A DNA stretch of 64,000 nt from Craspedostauros australis (taxonomy: Eukaryota > Bacillariophyta > Bacillariophyceae > Mastogloiales > Achnanthaceae): NCBI GenBank assembly GCA_026770025.1, contig JAMXDE010000049.1, forward strand, positions 310,001 through 374,000, in the 5' to 3' direction. Shown here piece by piece: positions 9,015-19,093 of this stretch. Under the pieces are notes generated by a model, which saw nothing but the letters and a program-made list of their open reading frames with translations, searched no databases and was not told the origin of the DNA. How positions within the stretch are numbered: position 1 is the first letter of the stretch; each line of letters opens with the position of its first letter. Made by a program: the position numbers and the translations under genes.

Positions 9015-10619
9015 TTAAAACTTATCTGAATTACAAGTAGTTTTGGTCAGGTACCGCAGCACACCTTCAAAATATTCCTCTCCAATACGTTCTGCTTGCT
9101 CCAGGGCGTTGGTGCCGTATGTGCGGAGCTGATTGGGATGCTCATGGATGCTGACGCCGTGGCGAAGCAACAGCTCGACCATATCGGGGTCCTTGTTCCA
9201 CATCGTCGCACAGAGTAAGAAGTTGCCGTTGTAGGCACCTTCACTCGGATTGGCTCCATGATGCAGCAGCGTCCGCGCAGCCTCAAAGTTGCTTTTTCTA
9301 CACGCCACATCAAGCGGCGTGCTCAAGTGCGCCAGCGGCCCATGTACGCTTTGCCCCAAGGAGATCAATTCTTCGATCATGGGCACGCTGTTGTTCTCGC
9401 AGGCAATGTGCATGGCGCTGCTAGCACTCCAGCTGGTGCCGCTGCAATCGCCGCCATTCTCCAGCAGGAGCCTGACCATGCGAATGTCGCCTTTGTGACA
9501 TGCCGTCTGGACTGCCGTCAGTCCATCATGTCGGCTGTCGTTGATGTTGGCATTGTGCAGCAGCAGAATTTCCACAATGTCGCGGCATCTATGCTCAACG
9601 GCGTGATACAATGCCGTGCATCCGTCCACATCGCGAGCCTCCACTTCAGCGCCGCCATCGATGAGAAGCTGCAGGACGCCGGCGAGCTTGTTCTTCATCG
9701 CCGCATGGTGCAAGGCCGTCCTGCCGGATTCATCACAGCGGCCTGTGCTGACATCACCGTCCAACAGGCAAGCGACGACGTCAGCGTGCCCCGCTTTGAC
9801 GGCGTCTCCCAGAGCAGTCGATCCATCTCGCATCACTGCATCCACATCGGCACCAGCACCGATGAGCTGCTTCGCGACACTGGCATGGCCGTTGATGCTG
9901 GCCACGTATAAAGGTGTGCATCCGCTCTTGTCCTTGATGTTGGCCTTGGCACGTGGCTGGGATAGGAAGGTCTCCACCACATCTTCCAATCCTTGGCGAG
10001 CTGCCTCAATCAATGCAGTCTTGCCACGTCGCGGCCTTGAACTGACATCAGCACCATGTTCCACCAACAGATGCACGATATTGCTGTGACGATGATGGAT
10101 GGCCAACAGCAAGGGCGTGCGGTATTCCGAGTCGTACAAATTAACATCCGCAGTGGTCTGCGATGACGATGATGGTGCCAGCAAGCACCGCACAGCTTCC
10201 AAATGACCATTTGCGCATGCCACGTGCAATGGTGATTGGCCATGTTCGTTGTTGGTGACATCGATGTGAGCGTAGCCGCCATGATCCAGCAGAAGTCGAA
10301 GGATATCCACATGACCAACCTTGCTGGCAACGTGAAGAAGCGTGGATCCATCGTCGCTGGTCTGCTCGAAGAGGCTGTCGTTGTTTGATCGATTCTTCTT
10401 CTTCTGTTGCTGTTGCTGCTGCTGCTCCAGCAACCGTCTCACTTGATCCGCATCACCACGTTGCACCATCTGCATGAGATCGTTCTTGTGGGAAAGGCCG
10501 GCGTTGTCGTTGTCATTGTCATTGTCGTTGGCATTGTGGTCGTTGCTCACAGTGTGAGTGGCTTCCACGTGCTTGCGTACCGCCGCCTTGTTGGTGCGCT
10601 GTTTCTTTCTGCGGGGCAT
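9015..10619 (-). CDS. Ankyrin-repeat protein
   Basis: 534 residues from the ATG at 10619; the frame runs further upstream, but the MPRRKKQR start fits better and the upstream codons look untranslated. After a basic, Asn/Asp-rich N terminus (MPRRKKQRTNK, a possible nuclear signal) and a run of Gln then Lys, about thirteen ankyrin repeats fill the rest. Repeats are seen in GSTLLHVASKVGHVDILRLL, SPLHVACANGHLEAVRCLL, GKTALIEAARQGLEDVV and GCTALYHAVEHRCRDIV. No catalytic domain is present. Ankyrin stacks mediate protein contacts, so this is probably a scaffold or adaptor. The divergent neighbour at 10977 shares its promoter region. Confidence 0.85.
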   Translation of the reverse strand: MPRRKKQRTNKAAVRKHVEATHTVSNDHNANDNDNDNDNAGLSHKNDLMQMVQRGDADQVRRLLEQQQQQQQKKKNRSNNDSLFEQTSDDGSTLLHVASKVGHVDILRLLLDHGGYAHIDVTNNEHGQSPLHVACANGHLEAVRCLLAPSSSSQTTADVNLYDSEYRTPLLLAIHHRHSNIVHLLVEHGADVSSRPRRGKTALIEAARQGLEDVVETFLSQPRAKANIKDKSGCTPLYVASINGHASVAKQLIGAGADVDAVMRDGSTALGDAVKAGHADVVACLLDGDVSTGRCDESGRTALHHAAMKNKLAGVLQLLIDGGAEVEARDVDGCTALYHAVEHRCRDIVEILLLHNANINDSRHDGLTAVQTACHKGDIRMVRLLLENGGDCSGTSWSASSAMHIACENNSVPMIEELISLGQSVHGPLAHLSTPLDVACRKSNFEAARTLLHHGANPSEGAYNGNFLLCATMWNKDPDMVELLLRHGVSIHEHPNQLRTYGTNALEQAERIGEEYFEGVLRYLTKTTCNSDKF

Positions 10620-10976
10620 GGTGCTGGTGAAGGGCGAAGGGTGAGGGTGAAGAGGCAAAGAGCGAGACACTGTGTGATGAAGTATTGGATGAACCACGAG
10701 GATTGGAATGGTGATTGTCTCTTGTTTTTGTGAGCTCTCCTGTCTCCTCCTTGCACATGCATTCTTGTGTGTGTTGGCTTCGTTTCTTTTGGTTTGGTTG
10801 TCGGTGGGAAACAACCAACCCCGGTCATTTGGATTTTTCTTTTTGATGTTCGGTTGGTGGCATCTTTTGAAGACAAGGACGATAAGTCTACAACGAACAA
10901 TCTAGAGAAATATGTGTCAACACCCCAAAGTCGCGATGACGTCATCGGACACATCATTCTTCGACCGAATTCTGAG
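10620..10976. other. Divergent intergenic region, likely shared promoter
   Basis: 357 bases lie between the ankyrin gene (minus) and the DnaJ gene (plus). I see no ATG-initiated coding potential of note, and a precise promoter element cannot be assigned. Confidence 0.4.
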
Positions 10977-12134
10977 ATGGCTTGCCGATTTCGCCAACAA
11001 CAGAGACGGCACGGCTGCAACACTCTCAAGCAGCACCAACTCAACACCTTTGCTTCCACAATCACATGTACCTGTTGTGCCAACAGTGACTCTGCTCGAA
11101 GACCATTGCATGAGCAACTGTGCCAACCCGCACTCCACCATCACGGCACACATATCGTGCATGGCAGTGTGAACGCAGCATCAACACTGCACAGTGTCAT
11201 ACGCGTCCCCTACCCACTGATTGGAAGGACCACCGCCACGACGATGATCATGCGCAAACCGACAAGCACGAAGATGATGAGACGGTTGATTGCGGCTGTC
11301 GGCGGAACCAGAAACTCAGGAGCTGGCTGCCGACCAACTCAGGCGAGGACTGGTGGATGTATCCATGCGGATGCAGGTCGTCATCTTCGCCAACATCCGC
11401 GCGAACCTCAACAGCAACGGCAACAGCAACAGCAACATTCTCATCACCAACTCGTACACTCCAGGGCTTATTCGTGCAGCAACGCCGCATCTACGAGTAC
11501 GATCACATCAGACCCAACAGACCCGTTGGCAGGCCTCGCCTTTCACAATCCCATGCATGCGTCAGCAACCTTCCATCACCGCCGTGGTCGTCATCGTCAA
11601 CATGCGCAATGCACATCAACGTCAATATCCGCACGATCGTACTTCACCAACGGCGATCGCATCAAGAAGGACGACCCCTACGCCACGCTGGGCTTATCCT
11701 GGGGTGACGGCGCCACTACGGCCGACATCAAGGCCGCCTTCCGTGCCAAGGCCCGCGAACTGCATCCCGATCTCAACACCACCGACACGCCGCAACAGGC
11801 GCAGGCCAAGTTCCAACAGCTGCGCAAAGCTTACGAGACCCTGCTGCAAGGAACCGATGGCACGTTGGCGAACGAGGAATGGTACTACGCCACATGGCTG
11901 CAGGCCGATCGCATCGCCAACGATCGCACGGACGTAGCGGGAGTGCGACGCAAACGGCCCATCCAGCCTGTCACGGCGACAGAAAAGTGGGGCGTGGGGC
12001 AGCTGGGACATCCCAGCGGACGCGGCATCGCCCAACGTGGCGAATACATCGGCACGCGCAAACGGCGGTCAACGGTGGGACGCGGCACCTCGAAGTGGGT
12101 TGCCAAGCCCGATTTTGTGGAATGGAAAGGATGA
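10977..12134 (+). CDS. DnaJ-domain protein, probably mitochondrial
   Basis: The supported part is the C-terminal half: a J domain beginning DDPYATLGLSWGDGAT and containing ELHPDLN, so the HPD motif that stimulates Hsp70 ATPase is intact (near residue 262). A basic tail (TRKRRSTVGRGTSKWV) follows, with no zinc-finger or client-binding DnaJ domains. The start is uncertain. The ATG at 10977 gives 385 residues with a low-complexity His/Gln/Arg N-terminal half. An internal ATG at 11553 gives an Arg- and Ser-rich leader ending SISARSYF, a good mitochondrial presequence. An undetected upstream intron is also possible. Inference: a class III J-protein serving mitochondrial Hsp70. Confidence 0.65.
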   Translation: MACRFRQQQRRHGCNTLKQHQLNTFASTITCTCCANSDSARRPLHEQLCQPALHHHGTHIVHGSVNAASTLHSVIRVPYPLIGRTTATTMIMRKPTSTKMMRRLIAAVGGTRNSGAGCRPTQARTGGCIHADAGRHLRQHPREPQQQRQQQQQHSHHQLVHSRAYSCSNAASTSTITSDPTDPLAGLAFHNPMHASATFHHRRGRHRQHAQCTSTSISARSYFTNGDRIKKDDPYATLGLSWGDGATTADIKAAFRAKARELHPDLNTTDTPQQAQAKFQQLRKAYETLLQGTDGTLANEEWYYATWLQADRIANDRTDVAGVRRKRPIQPVTATEKWGVGQLGHPSGRGIAQRGEYIGTRKRRSTVGRGTSKWVAKPDFVEWKG

Positions 12135-13287
12135 GCACGACACTACGAGGACTAATTGCACTCTCTTGGCATGACCTTGCCGTGATCCGAAGATGCAGAT
12201 TTCCTTCAGATCGCATGGCTTTCCTTCTCTGTGTTACGAGTATCTACCAGTACACTTGATAGATCTTCTTCAACAACTCATGAACGCTGTAATTCCTGAA
12301 ACGATACACATGGAGCCATTCATATCCACACATTACAATCGCTGCATCATTGCCTGTTGGTCTGTGGCACCTGGTACGGAATGGAGACCGGCTTCATCGT
12401 TCACATCACATCATATCATATCACATGGTGATGTCACAGTATGATACATGCTATAATAGATGTTCGCATATGCATGTAATTGGAGGAAGCAGATCGTTCC
12501 GCTGCGGTCAAACAAGAACAATGTTGCCTCCCGAGATGCTTGAAGAATGCGAGGAGATGATGATCCGCGACAATCATTTTTGGCACGATTCGTCAATCGT
12601 GGAGGTTTCATGTTTGGAGTGTCTGTAAGCAGCTTTCACCAAAACCGCATGCAGGATCGAGTCGTTCGACTCATAAATAATGTTGAATCACAATTGGCAA
12701 TTGATTCACGGACTTCGAACAGTTTTCTGAGATCGCACACGAGGAAGGCAGACTTTGGGGGACTGGTGTGGGTCGCGGAAAGAACAATGAGGACAAGCGA
12801 TTGGTCGCAGAACTCCGCACTACACAACACCAACATGGCGGCTGCTTGCAAATCGATCATAATTGCGGCAGCTCGGTGATTGCGATCGCGATCCAACCAG
12901 CCAGGTGAGCAGAAGACGAGGACAGTAGGTGAAGATCAGACTTGGCGGGTACGTGGTGGCAGACGCATCGGACTTTATGGTACTCGTGCCGTGTTGTGAT
13001 CACCTCGATTGTGGTTGTTTCGTTTCTCGCCGCACATCAAGTCAAAACGTTCCGTTTGCAGCTACAGTCTTCTACACGCACCTGTCGATATTCTGCGCTC
13101 GAGTATAGTATTGCTACAACTTACACCTCTTGTGTTCTTCGTCGGAGCGCTTTGATTTGCTATGCGCAGAAACAGCAGATACCTTGACTGGCGGCGCGTC
13201 TCACACGCTCGATAGGCCAACACGCTGGGACTCATCGGTCGAAGCGAGTCACCAACCAACGGGCTCGCGGGAGTTGGTCACGCCACG
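12135..13287. other. Intergenic, 1.15 kb, no supported gene
   Basis: This is the 3' flank of the DnaJ gene and the 5' flank of the ankyrin-BTB gene. Short frames on both strands show no recognisable protein. Confidence 0.5.
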
Positions 13288-14904
13288 ATGCCGAATATCA
13301 GGGTGCATCATCTCCTGGATGCCGCCAAGACAGGCAACTTGGAAGTGCTCCAGAAATGGAAAGAGCTCAATCCTGATGCTGATATCAACAACTGCCGACG
13401 CGGCAAGGATGGCACTCTGCTACATTGGGCTTCCGAAAAGTGCCAATATGACTGCGTGGTCTACCTCGTCGAGGCATGCGGTGCCACCGTCAACGTCCAA
13501 AACAATCGAGGATACACTCCCCTTCGCAACGCCTGCGCGCACGGCGATCTGCGCTGTGCGAAGTTCCTGATTGAGTCCTGCAATGCCGACGTCAACATTC
13601 GGGATCTGATTGGGTACACTCCCCTACATTGGGCATGTGCTGGCGGCCATGTGGACTGTGCGAAGTGCTTGATCGAGCTAGGCAAAGCCGACATCACCAT
13701 CCAGAGTGATGGGAAGCAAACAGCCCTCGACCTTGCAGAAGAAAGCGAGCATACGAACATTGTCGAGCTCTTCGCAACTCGTTCCAGCCATGATCACTCC
13801 AAAACTACGAGTAGTCCACACGAAGATGAACGCCAGCATCAGCAACAGGATGAGTGCCAACAACAGGAACAAGACGAATGCCAAGAGGACGAACCCCAGC
13901 AGGACGGATACCATGATCAGGAACAAGACGAATGTCAAGAGGATGAATCCCAACAGGGCGAATACCAAGATCAGGAGCAGGAGCAGGAGCAGAAGAACGA
14001 CGACCACCACCCACACCAGGAGCAGCACGGATGCAAACAAGAACACTGCCATCACCCCAGCCAACAGCAACAACAACGGCAACAACAACAACAACGGCAG
14101 CCACGAAGAAAGAGCATTAACTTCAGTCGACTCAGCGCTTTCCAAGACGAAGCCATGGCAGACATCACCTTCCTGTGTGGACAAGGTGGCAAGCAACAAG
14201 TAATCAAGGCCTACAGTGGGATTCTCTTGCTCACCGTACCGTCGATCCAGCAGCTAATCAGCCCCGGGATCAAGTACCGATCTCCAACCGATCCTTCCTC
14301 ACCAGGTCTTGCCTCCATCAGCACCAACAAAGAATTCACTCTCGTCCCCCTTCCTGATTTTGCCCCCAAGCACGTCCGGTATGTCCTGCGATGTATCTAC
14401 GCAGGTGAGATCTCATTCGTCGACTATTCCAGCGGAAACGACAAGCTCGACATGACTCAAAGAGACGATCTGCAGCAGGTCATCCTTGTTGCCACCAAGT
14501 TCGGCTTCTGGCGACTCAAGCTGGCCATCGAGGCGGAGATGATGCGGCTGCGGCATCTCACACCGGGCACGATGATTGAGATGCTGTTCTTCGCTGAGAA
14601 CCACGACTGCATGATGCTCAAAGACGCGGCGCTGAGGTTGGCGGCGGAGAATGCCCACACACTATTTGACCATCCCGAGGCCAGCAGGCTGTTTGCCAGA
14701 CCTGAGTTGATGGAAGAAATCCGTCTCCTTCGGATCAACGATGACTACAGCGACATGTCAGTGATGGATCTGTACGAGGCCTTGGACGAAGAGGAGATTG
14801 CGCAATTGCCAGCGTACACGGACCGAGCATCGCTGTTGGTGTTCGTGCGTTCAGTCAAGTCAGGAAGAGCACGGAAGCGACAGAAGCTTGATTACGTCGG
14901 TTGA
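13288..14904 (+). CDS. Ankyrin-repeat and BTB domain protein with Gln/Asp-rich linker
   Basis: 538 residues, start ATG at 13288 (MPNIRVHHLLDAAKTGNL). Residues 1-150 hold about four ankyrin repeats (GTLLHWASEKCQYDCVVYL, GYTPLRNACAHGDLRCAKFL, GYTPLHWACAGGHVDCAKCL). Residues about 165-275 are a Gln/Glu/Asp/His-rich linker built from DECQ-type units and a final polyGln tract. From about residue 285 there is a BTB domain: MADITFLCGQGGKQQVIKAY, then FVLR-type core and YAGEISF, followed by BACK-like helices (GTMIEMLFFAENHDCMMLKD). Ankyrin-BTB proteins commonly act as CUL3 adaptors or transcriptional co-regulators; the substrate is unknown. The linker's repeat structure suggests recent slippage. Confidence 0.85.
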   Translation: MPNIRVHHLLDAAKTGNLEVLQKWKELNPDADINNCRRGKDGTLLHWASEKCQYDCVVYLVEACGATVNVQNNRGYTPLRNACAHGDLRCAKFLIESCNADVNIRDLIGYTPLHWACAGGHVDCAKCLIELGKADITIQSDGKQTALDLAEESEHTNIVELFATRSSHDHSKTTSSPHEDERQHQQQDECQQQEQDECQEDEPQQDGYHDQEQDECQEDESQQGEYQDQEQEQEQKNDDHHPHQEQHGCKQEHCHHPSQQQQQRQQQQQRQPRRKSINFSRLSAFQDEAMADITFLCGQGGKQQVIKAYSGILLLTVPSIQQLISPGIKYRSPTDPSSPGLASISTNKEFTLVPLPDFAPKHVRYVLRCIYAGEISFVDYSSGNDKLDMTQRDDLQQVILVATKFGFWRLKLAIEAEMMRLRHLTPGTMIEMLFFAENHDCMMLKDAALRLAAENAHTLFDHPEASRLFARPELMEEIRLLRINDDYSDMSVMDLYEALDEEEIAQLPAYTDRASLLVFVRSVKSGRARKRQKLDYVG

Positions 14905-15172
14905 ATAGACTGTACCATGCTAATACCTAGACTGTGCTGATGAGATACCCTTCGCGCCCGTCGGCCTTGTTCCATCCCACGTACGTGTAGTCTACAGCCT
15001 GAACCCGGCAACAGGGAGGTATGATTGCGGACGAGAAGTTGGAGTGCACCACACGCAACTGCACTCTGCAGGAGTTTGTTGGCATGAGACGCTGAACCAT
15101 CCAGTTGAGATGAAAACTAACCATACATATTATGCTATGCATTATAATAAACGACATAATGTAACTGCACCT
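14905..15172. other. Convergent intergenic region with AT-rich tract
   Basis: 268 bases lie between the ankyrin-BTB stop and the LRR gene stop on the other strand. An AT-rich tract occupies about 15123-15160, similar to tracts beside other gene ends in the window. Confidence 0.4.
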
Positions 15173-16951
15173 CTAAACGCAATTGAATACGTCGCAACAG
15201 TTGGTGGGACAGATGACTCCTTTGCCAACGACGTCGCTGTTCTTGGCGCAGTCGAAGACAAAGGATTCGAGCGGCGATATCGTGGTGCCGATTTCTGGAC
15301 AGTACTCCCCGGGAAAGACGCCAGTGAACAGATTGTCTTGCAGCAGCAGCGTCTCTGCGTATTCATCGTTGTTGTATTTGGCGGGCGTTGTTAGAGAGGC
15401 GTTGGTAGAGATGAACGGTGGAACGAGATGTGAGATGGGCAAGAGCGGAACAAGAGACAGATGGAGAGCGCAGGCGAAAACAGCATCACCGCAGAAATGA
15501 CGATAGCACAGCATGGGATGTGACTTACGCAAAGAGCTCTCGCGCAGGAAGGTGTTGGGAATATCGCCGAAGAACTGGTTGGACTGCAGATCGAGGATGA
15601 CGAGATCGGGCAGGTTACCAAAGATCAGGCCGTTCGGAATGATCTGCGCGATCTGGTTGCGCCGCAGACTGACGGAGGTGAGTGCCGTGAGGAGGGTGAA
15701 CTCGACCGGCAGGTCGCCCGTACCAGTGAGGCTGTTGCTCGTCCACGCGACAGCGGAGACGCGGCGCGTGAGGAAGTCGCAGGTGATGCCGTACCAGGTG
15801 CAGTGGTCGACGTCGGGCATGAGGAAGTTAGTTTGGTCGATCCACCCCGGACCTCCGAGATGGAAGAAGAGGCAGGCCAGGGCGAATCTGTCGATGAGAC
15901 GGGCGAGGTTGGTTGGTCCGTACGGGTTGTTTGGTTCGTCGTAGTAGTAGTGTCCAAGCTGCTGCTCATCCAGCGTGAAGAGCCAGGACATGACGATGTC
16001 TTGCGGGTAGTTTGAATCCGGATCGGAGGCCGTGGCATTGACCGCTTCGATACTTCCGGGCCACAATCCGACGTAGTCGTCGACGTTGAAGGAGAGACCA
16101 TCCACTATCGGGAATGCGATGTTATCCCTGTTGATCGCAAAGATGATGTCTTTGAGAAGCGCTGTTTTGAAGGGGCCGGGATCTGTGGGAGACGCCGTGG
16201 GTGCCGAGGTAGGTGCCAAGGTGGGGGCAGACGTGGCCACCGGTGGATCTGTGATGATGATGTTGGTGTCGTTGTCGTTGGCCGTGTCGCCGCTGTCATC
16301 ATCCGAGCCGCCGACAACCACTCCCACGACGACAGCGACCGCGATGATGATGACGCAGAGCACCAGACCCATGACGATCTTGCGATCCGAGGATGACACG
16401 GATCCCCATTTTCCGGTTTCCTGGTATTCTTTCATCTCGGCCGTTGGCTCCTGCTGCTGCTGTTGCTCTGGTGGTTGCTGCTGCTGTTGCTGCTGCTGGT
16501 TGGGTTGTTGACGAGTCGCCTGGCTGCTGTTGTTGCCGTTGGCATTGTTGTTTCTGTGCCTGGACTCCTCCATCTCATCCTCAAAGTTGTCGGACTTGCT
16601 TTGGCGCAGCACATTGTCGGAACCAGCCTGCGAAGCACCCGGCGTTCGGGCTGAGCGCGACTGGTTGGATGCGTATCGTTCCTCCTCCAATTCCAGCTTG
16701 GCCTGCATCTTCTGTTCGATCATGATGTCATGGTAGTTGGATTGGTTGGCCCCGGCCTTGGGGCTTTCAGGAGCAACCATGGGGGATTGCGCCATGGCAG
16801 GCAATGGTGGCGGTGCTTCCTCATCGCCGATGTCGGGCATCACTGGGTCGACTCGGTTGGGATCGTCGCCCAGGTCGGCATTGATGCCATTGGGGGTGTT
16901 GGTCGGTGGGCTGCCGCTGCCCTCGACTTCGGTCTCGTTGATGGGTTCCAT
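15173..16951 (-). CDS. Single-TM leucine-rich-repeat protein (spliced)
   Basis: Two exons: 16951-15529 and 15354-15173, giving 534 residues. The intron (15355-15528, 174 nt, GTAAGT...CAG) is a multiple of three without an in-frame stop, so an unspliced reading is also open. Splicing joins ESSL to QTLLLQDNLFTG and restores a perfect LRR, which is why I prefer it. The start is the ATG at 16951; a further in-frame TTG lies at 16960. The N-terminal about 188 residues are polar with polyGln (cytosolic). A TM helix follows near 189-213 (IVMGLVLCVIIIAVAVVVGV), then a P-T-rich stalk (SAPTLAPTSAPTASPTD), then a cysteine-containing cap (DHCTWYGITCD) and plant-type LRRs ending with a C-terminal Cys cap. 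No kinase domain. Inference: cell-surface adhesion or sensing protein of a diatom-type TM-LRR family. Confidence 0.85.
   Translation of the reverse strand: MEPINETEVEGSGSPPTNTPNGINADLGDDPNRVDPVMPDIGDEEAPPPLPAMAQSPMVAPESPKAGANQSNYHDIMIEQKMQAKLELEEERYASNQSRSARTPGASQAGSDNVLRQSKSDNFEDEMEESRHRNNNANGNNSSQATRQQPNQQQQQQQQPPEQQQQQEPTAEMKEYQETGKWGSVSSSDRKIVMGLVLCVIIIAVAVVVGVVVGGSDDDSGDTANDNDTNIIITDPPVATSAPTLAPTSAPTASPTDPGPFKTALLKDIIFAINRDNIAFPIVDGLSFNVDDYVGLWPGSIEAVNATASDPDSNYPQDIVMSWLFTLDEQQLGHYYYDEPNNPYGPTNLARLIDRFALACLFFHLGGPGWIDQTNFLMPDVDHCTWYGITCDFLTRRVSAVAWTSNSLTGTGDLPVEFTLLTALTSVSLRRNQIAQIIPNGLIFGNLPDLVILDLQSNQFFGDIPNTFLRESSLRKSHPMLCYRHFCGDAVFACALHLSLVPLLPISHLVPPFISTNASLTTPAKYNNDEYAETLLLQDNLFTGVFPGEYCPEIGTTISPLESFVFDCAKNSDVVGKGVICPTNCCDVFNCV
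15355..15528 (-). other. Stop-free, AG-depleted intron of the LRR gene
   Basis: 174 nt, donor GTAAGT at 15528, acceptor GCAG ending at 15355. After the donor I find no further AG on the transcribed strand until the acceptor. Length divides by three and no stop is in frame. Confidence 0.75.
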
Positions 16952-17934
16952 CTTTGCCAATGTCCTAATGTCCTAAGGCACTTATGTATGAAAGAAGTGG
17001 AGGCAAGTGATCGGTGCTTTGAGTATGCCCAAGTCAAGTGAACTCAGCTGTGCGAAAGTGAGATGTGTGCTTTCTATTCTGCGCAGGAGTTGGACTTTCG
17101 CACGATTCTTTTCGGCGGCAGTTCTGATTGTTCCCGTTCCTTCTTCTCTGTCTCTCTCGTTCTCGTGCTCTCGTTCTCGTGCTCTTGGTTGTGGTGGATC
17201 TACCACTTGTGGAGGTGGGGGAGGGAAGCAGAGTGCTGTTGACCAGTTGTGGTCGAATTCAGTATCGTTTGGGTGGCACTGCCTCTCTTTGTGGGTGGAG
17301 GTGGAGCGAAATGAGGTGAGGAAGGAGCGAAATGGAATTGGACATGATCCTCGCGCTGCAGGTACTGCCAGTTGTGAACGTGGTTGTGGTTGTTCGCGTT
17401 CGTGCTCGTCTGACAGTGGTGAACACTGTGCAGAATACTCGTTTCGCGTATCAATTGCCAGCGCCAATGTCATGGTCATTGCCGTCGGACCGTCCATCCG
17501 TGTGTGAAGCTGCCATTTAGTCTTGACGATCATGCATTGGTGACAACTGGTGGCATTCCTCACGCAAAGACAAAATAGCCAGTGAACCTTCGGCGCAATT
17601 CGTGATAGGCACAGAGCAACACAATTCACAGACGCAAGGGGGATACGCTACGGGTTACTCTCTCTCTGGATTTCGAGCAGAGAGTGGAGGAGCAGATCCA
17701 GGCAACCGGAGGCATCCTCCGAATCATCTCCATAATGAGCATCTGTGCAGCTCGTACAATAGCAAGAAAGAGCGAGAGCGCGCGCAGTCTGCAACATCCT
17801 CCATCATGTCTTTCTGCTGTCTATAATATTATATTATATGATATTGCAGAGTACTGCAGTTCCTTGTGCATTCTCATGGAACCGAATAGATCATCATACT
17901 CTCTAGAATACCACACAGATAATGAAACGCAATT
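16952..17934. other. Intergenic, about 1 kb, no supported gene
   Basis: It contains the LRR gene 5' flank and the 3' flank of the next minus-strand gene. An inverted repeat (ACTCTCT at 17657-17663 with AGAGAGT at 17679-17685) and an AT-rich tract at about 17822-17848 are seen. Confidence 0.45.
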
Positions 17935-19093
17935 CTACAGATCCTCGAGCACCACATCCGGCGCATCCTCCTTCAATCGCTGCACCACCCGCTCCTTCTC
18001 CTTGTCATCGAATGCCTTGCTGCGCAACAGCTGATCGAGCGTCGACACGCGGTGCATCCCGTTGCGTCCGTCGCGGTATCGGTACGAAGCTTCGTAGACG
18101 CTGGAGCCGTCGGTGTAGAGGCCCGGTTTCAGGCGACGTTCTCTCCAGTACTGTCCAGACGAGTCAGACAGCATATGCTTCGGGGAGAAGTTCCACAGAT
18201 TTCTGTTATATCCGAGATTGCGGTGGCGGCAAGGTGCGTTGCGATGCGTTGTATTCCGTTGAGGTCAAGTTCGACGGCAGTAATGAGGCATGTGTGAGAA
18301 GATACGGTGAGTTCCATTCATCATCAACAATGCAATATTTCATGCAACCTAGCACGATACACCATGCAGCACAGAACAGATGAATGAGAGCATGCGACCA
18401 TCGTCTTGACAATTGAGCCATCCATCCATCCATCCATCCACTCAGTCTGTCTCACCTCCAGGATCGCTCTCGCACATCGTACTGCGTCTGAACGACGGGC
18501 CGGTTGGTCTGCTCATCCATCTCGCCCGTGTTGACGTATTTGGCGAAGATGTCCACCTTGCCCTGCGTGAACAGGTCCTTGACGATGGCATCCCGATTCA
18601 CGTGAATCAATCGCACCGACCAATTGGCATTGCGGGGCTTGCTGCGCGCGTACCACGAGATGGGCGATGCGCCGCCATGGCGTTCCACGACGCCCACGAA
18701 TTGATACGCGTTGTTGGATCGTGACGATTTCTGCGGCTTGTCATCCAAATCGGCCACGGCTCGATCGAAGGAACGCTCCACGATGGCATCCTCCACCTTG
18801 CGTCTGCGCGTCTCCGCGTCCGACGCCTCTTCGGCCCAATTGGCGTCGAACGTGCCGCTGGCACCGCGTTTGGCGGCCAACGCCTTGCGCGTTGTTACTT
18901 CCGCCTCGAAGCCCTTGCGGAAGCGTGCCAGGAATCGTTGGCGCGGCGGGACGGCGTCCTCCATGGCAGCTTCGTGATCCGGAATCGTGAGCGATTGCAG
19001 CGGAGACGCGAACCGCAGCCTTTTGGAGTGTACGGCGCTTGCGCATAGCAAGATGGACAGAATCCATGACAGCGGCTTCGTCGCAATCATCAT
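17935..19093 (-). CDS. Conserved-looking unknown protein with signal peptide (spliced)
   Basis: Exon 1 19093-18456, intron 18203-18455 (253 nt, AG/GTGAGA...AACAG), exon 2 18202-17935, giving 301 residues. The junction gives RERSW-R-NLWNFSPKHML and keeps the frame. The N terminus (PLSWILSILLCASAVHSK) is a signal peptide. No clear ASAFAP block follows, so secretion, ER or plastid are all possible. The middle contains VGVVERHGGASPISWYARSK and NWSVRLIHVNRDAIV. The end contains SSVYEASYRYRDGRNGMHRV and a charged helix (DDKEKERVVQRLKED). I do not recognise the family. The intron contains a TGGA tetranucleotide repeat (plus strand 18417-18440). Confidence 0.75.
18417..18440. repeat. (TCCA)n microsatellite inside an intron
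   Basis: Six tandem CCAT/TCCA units within the intron of the 17935-19093 gene. Confidence 0.9.
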
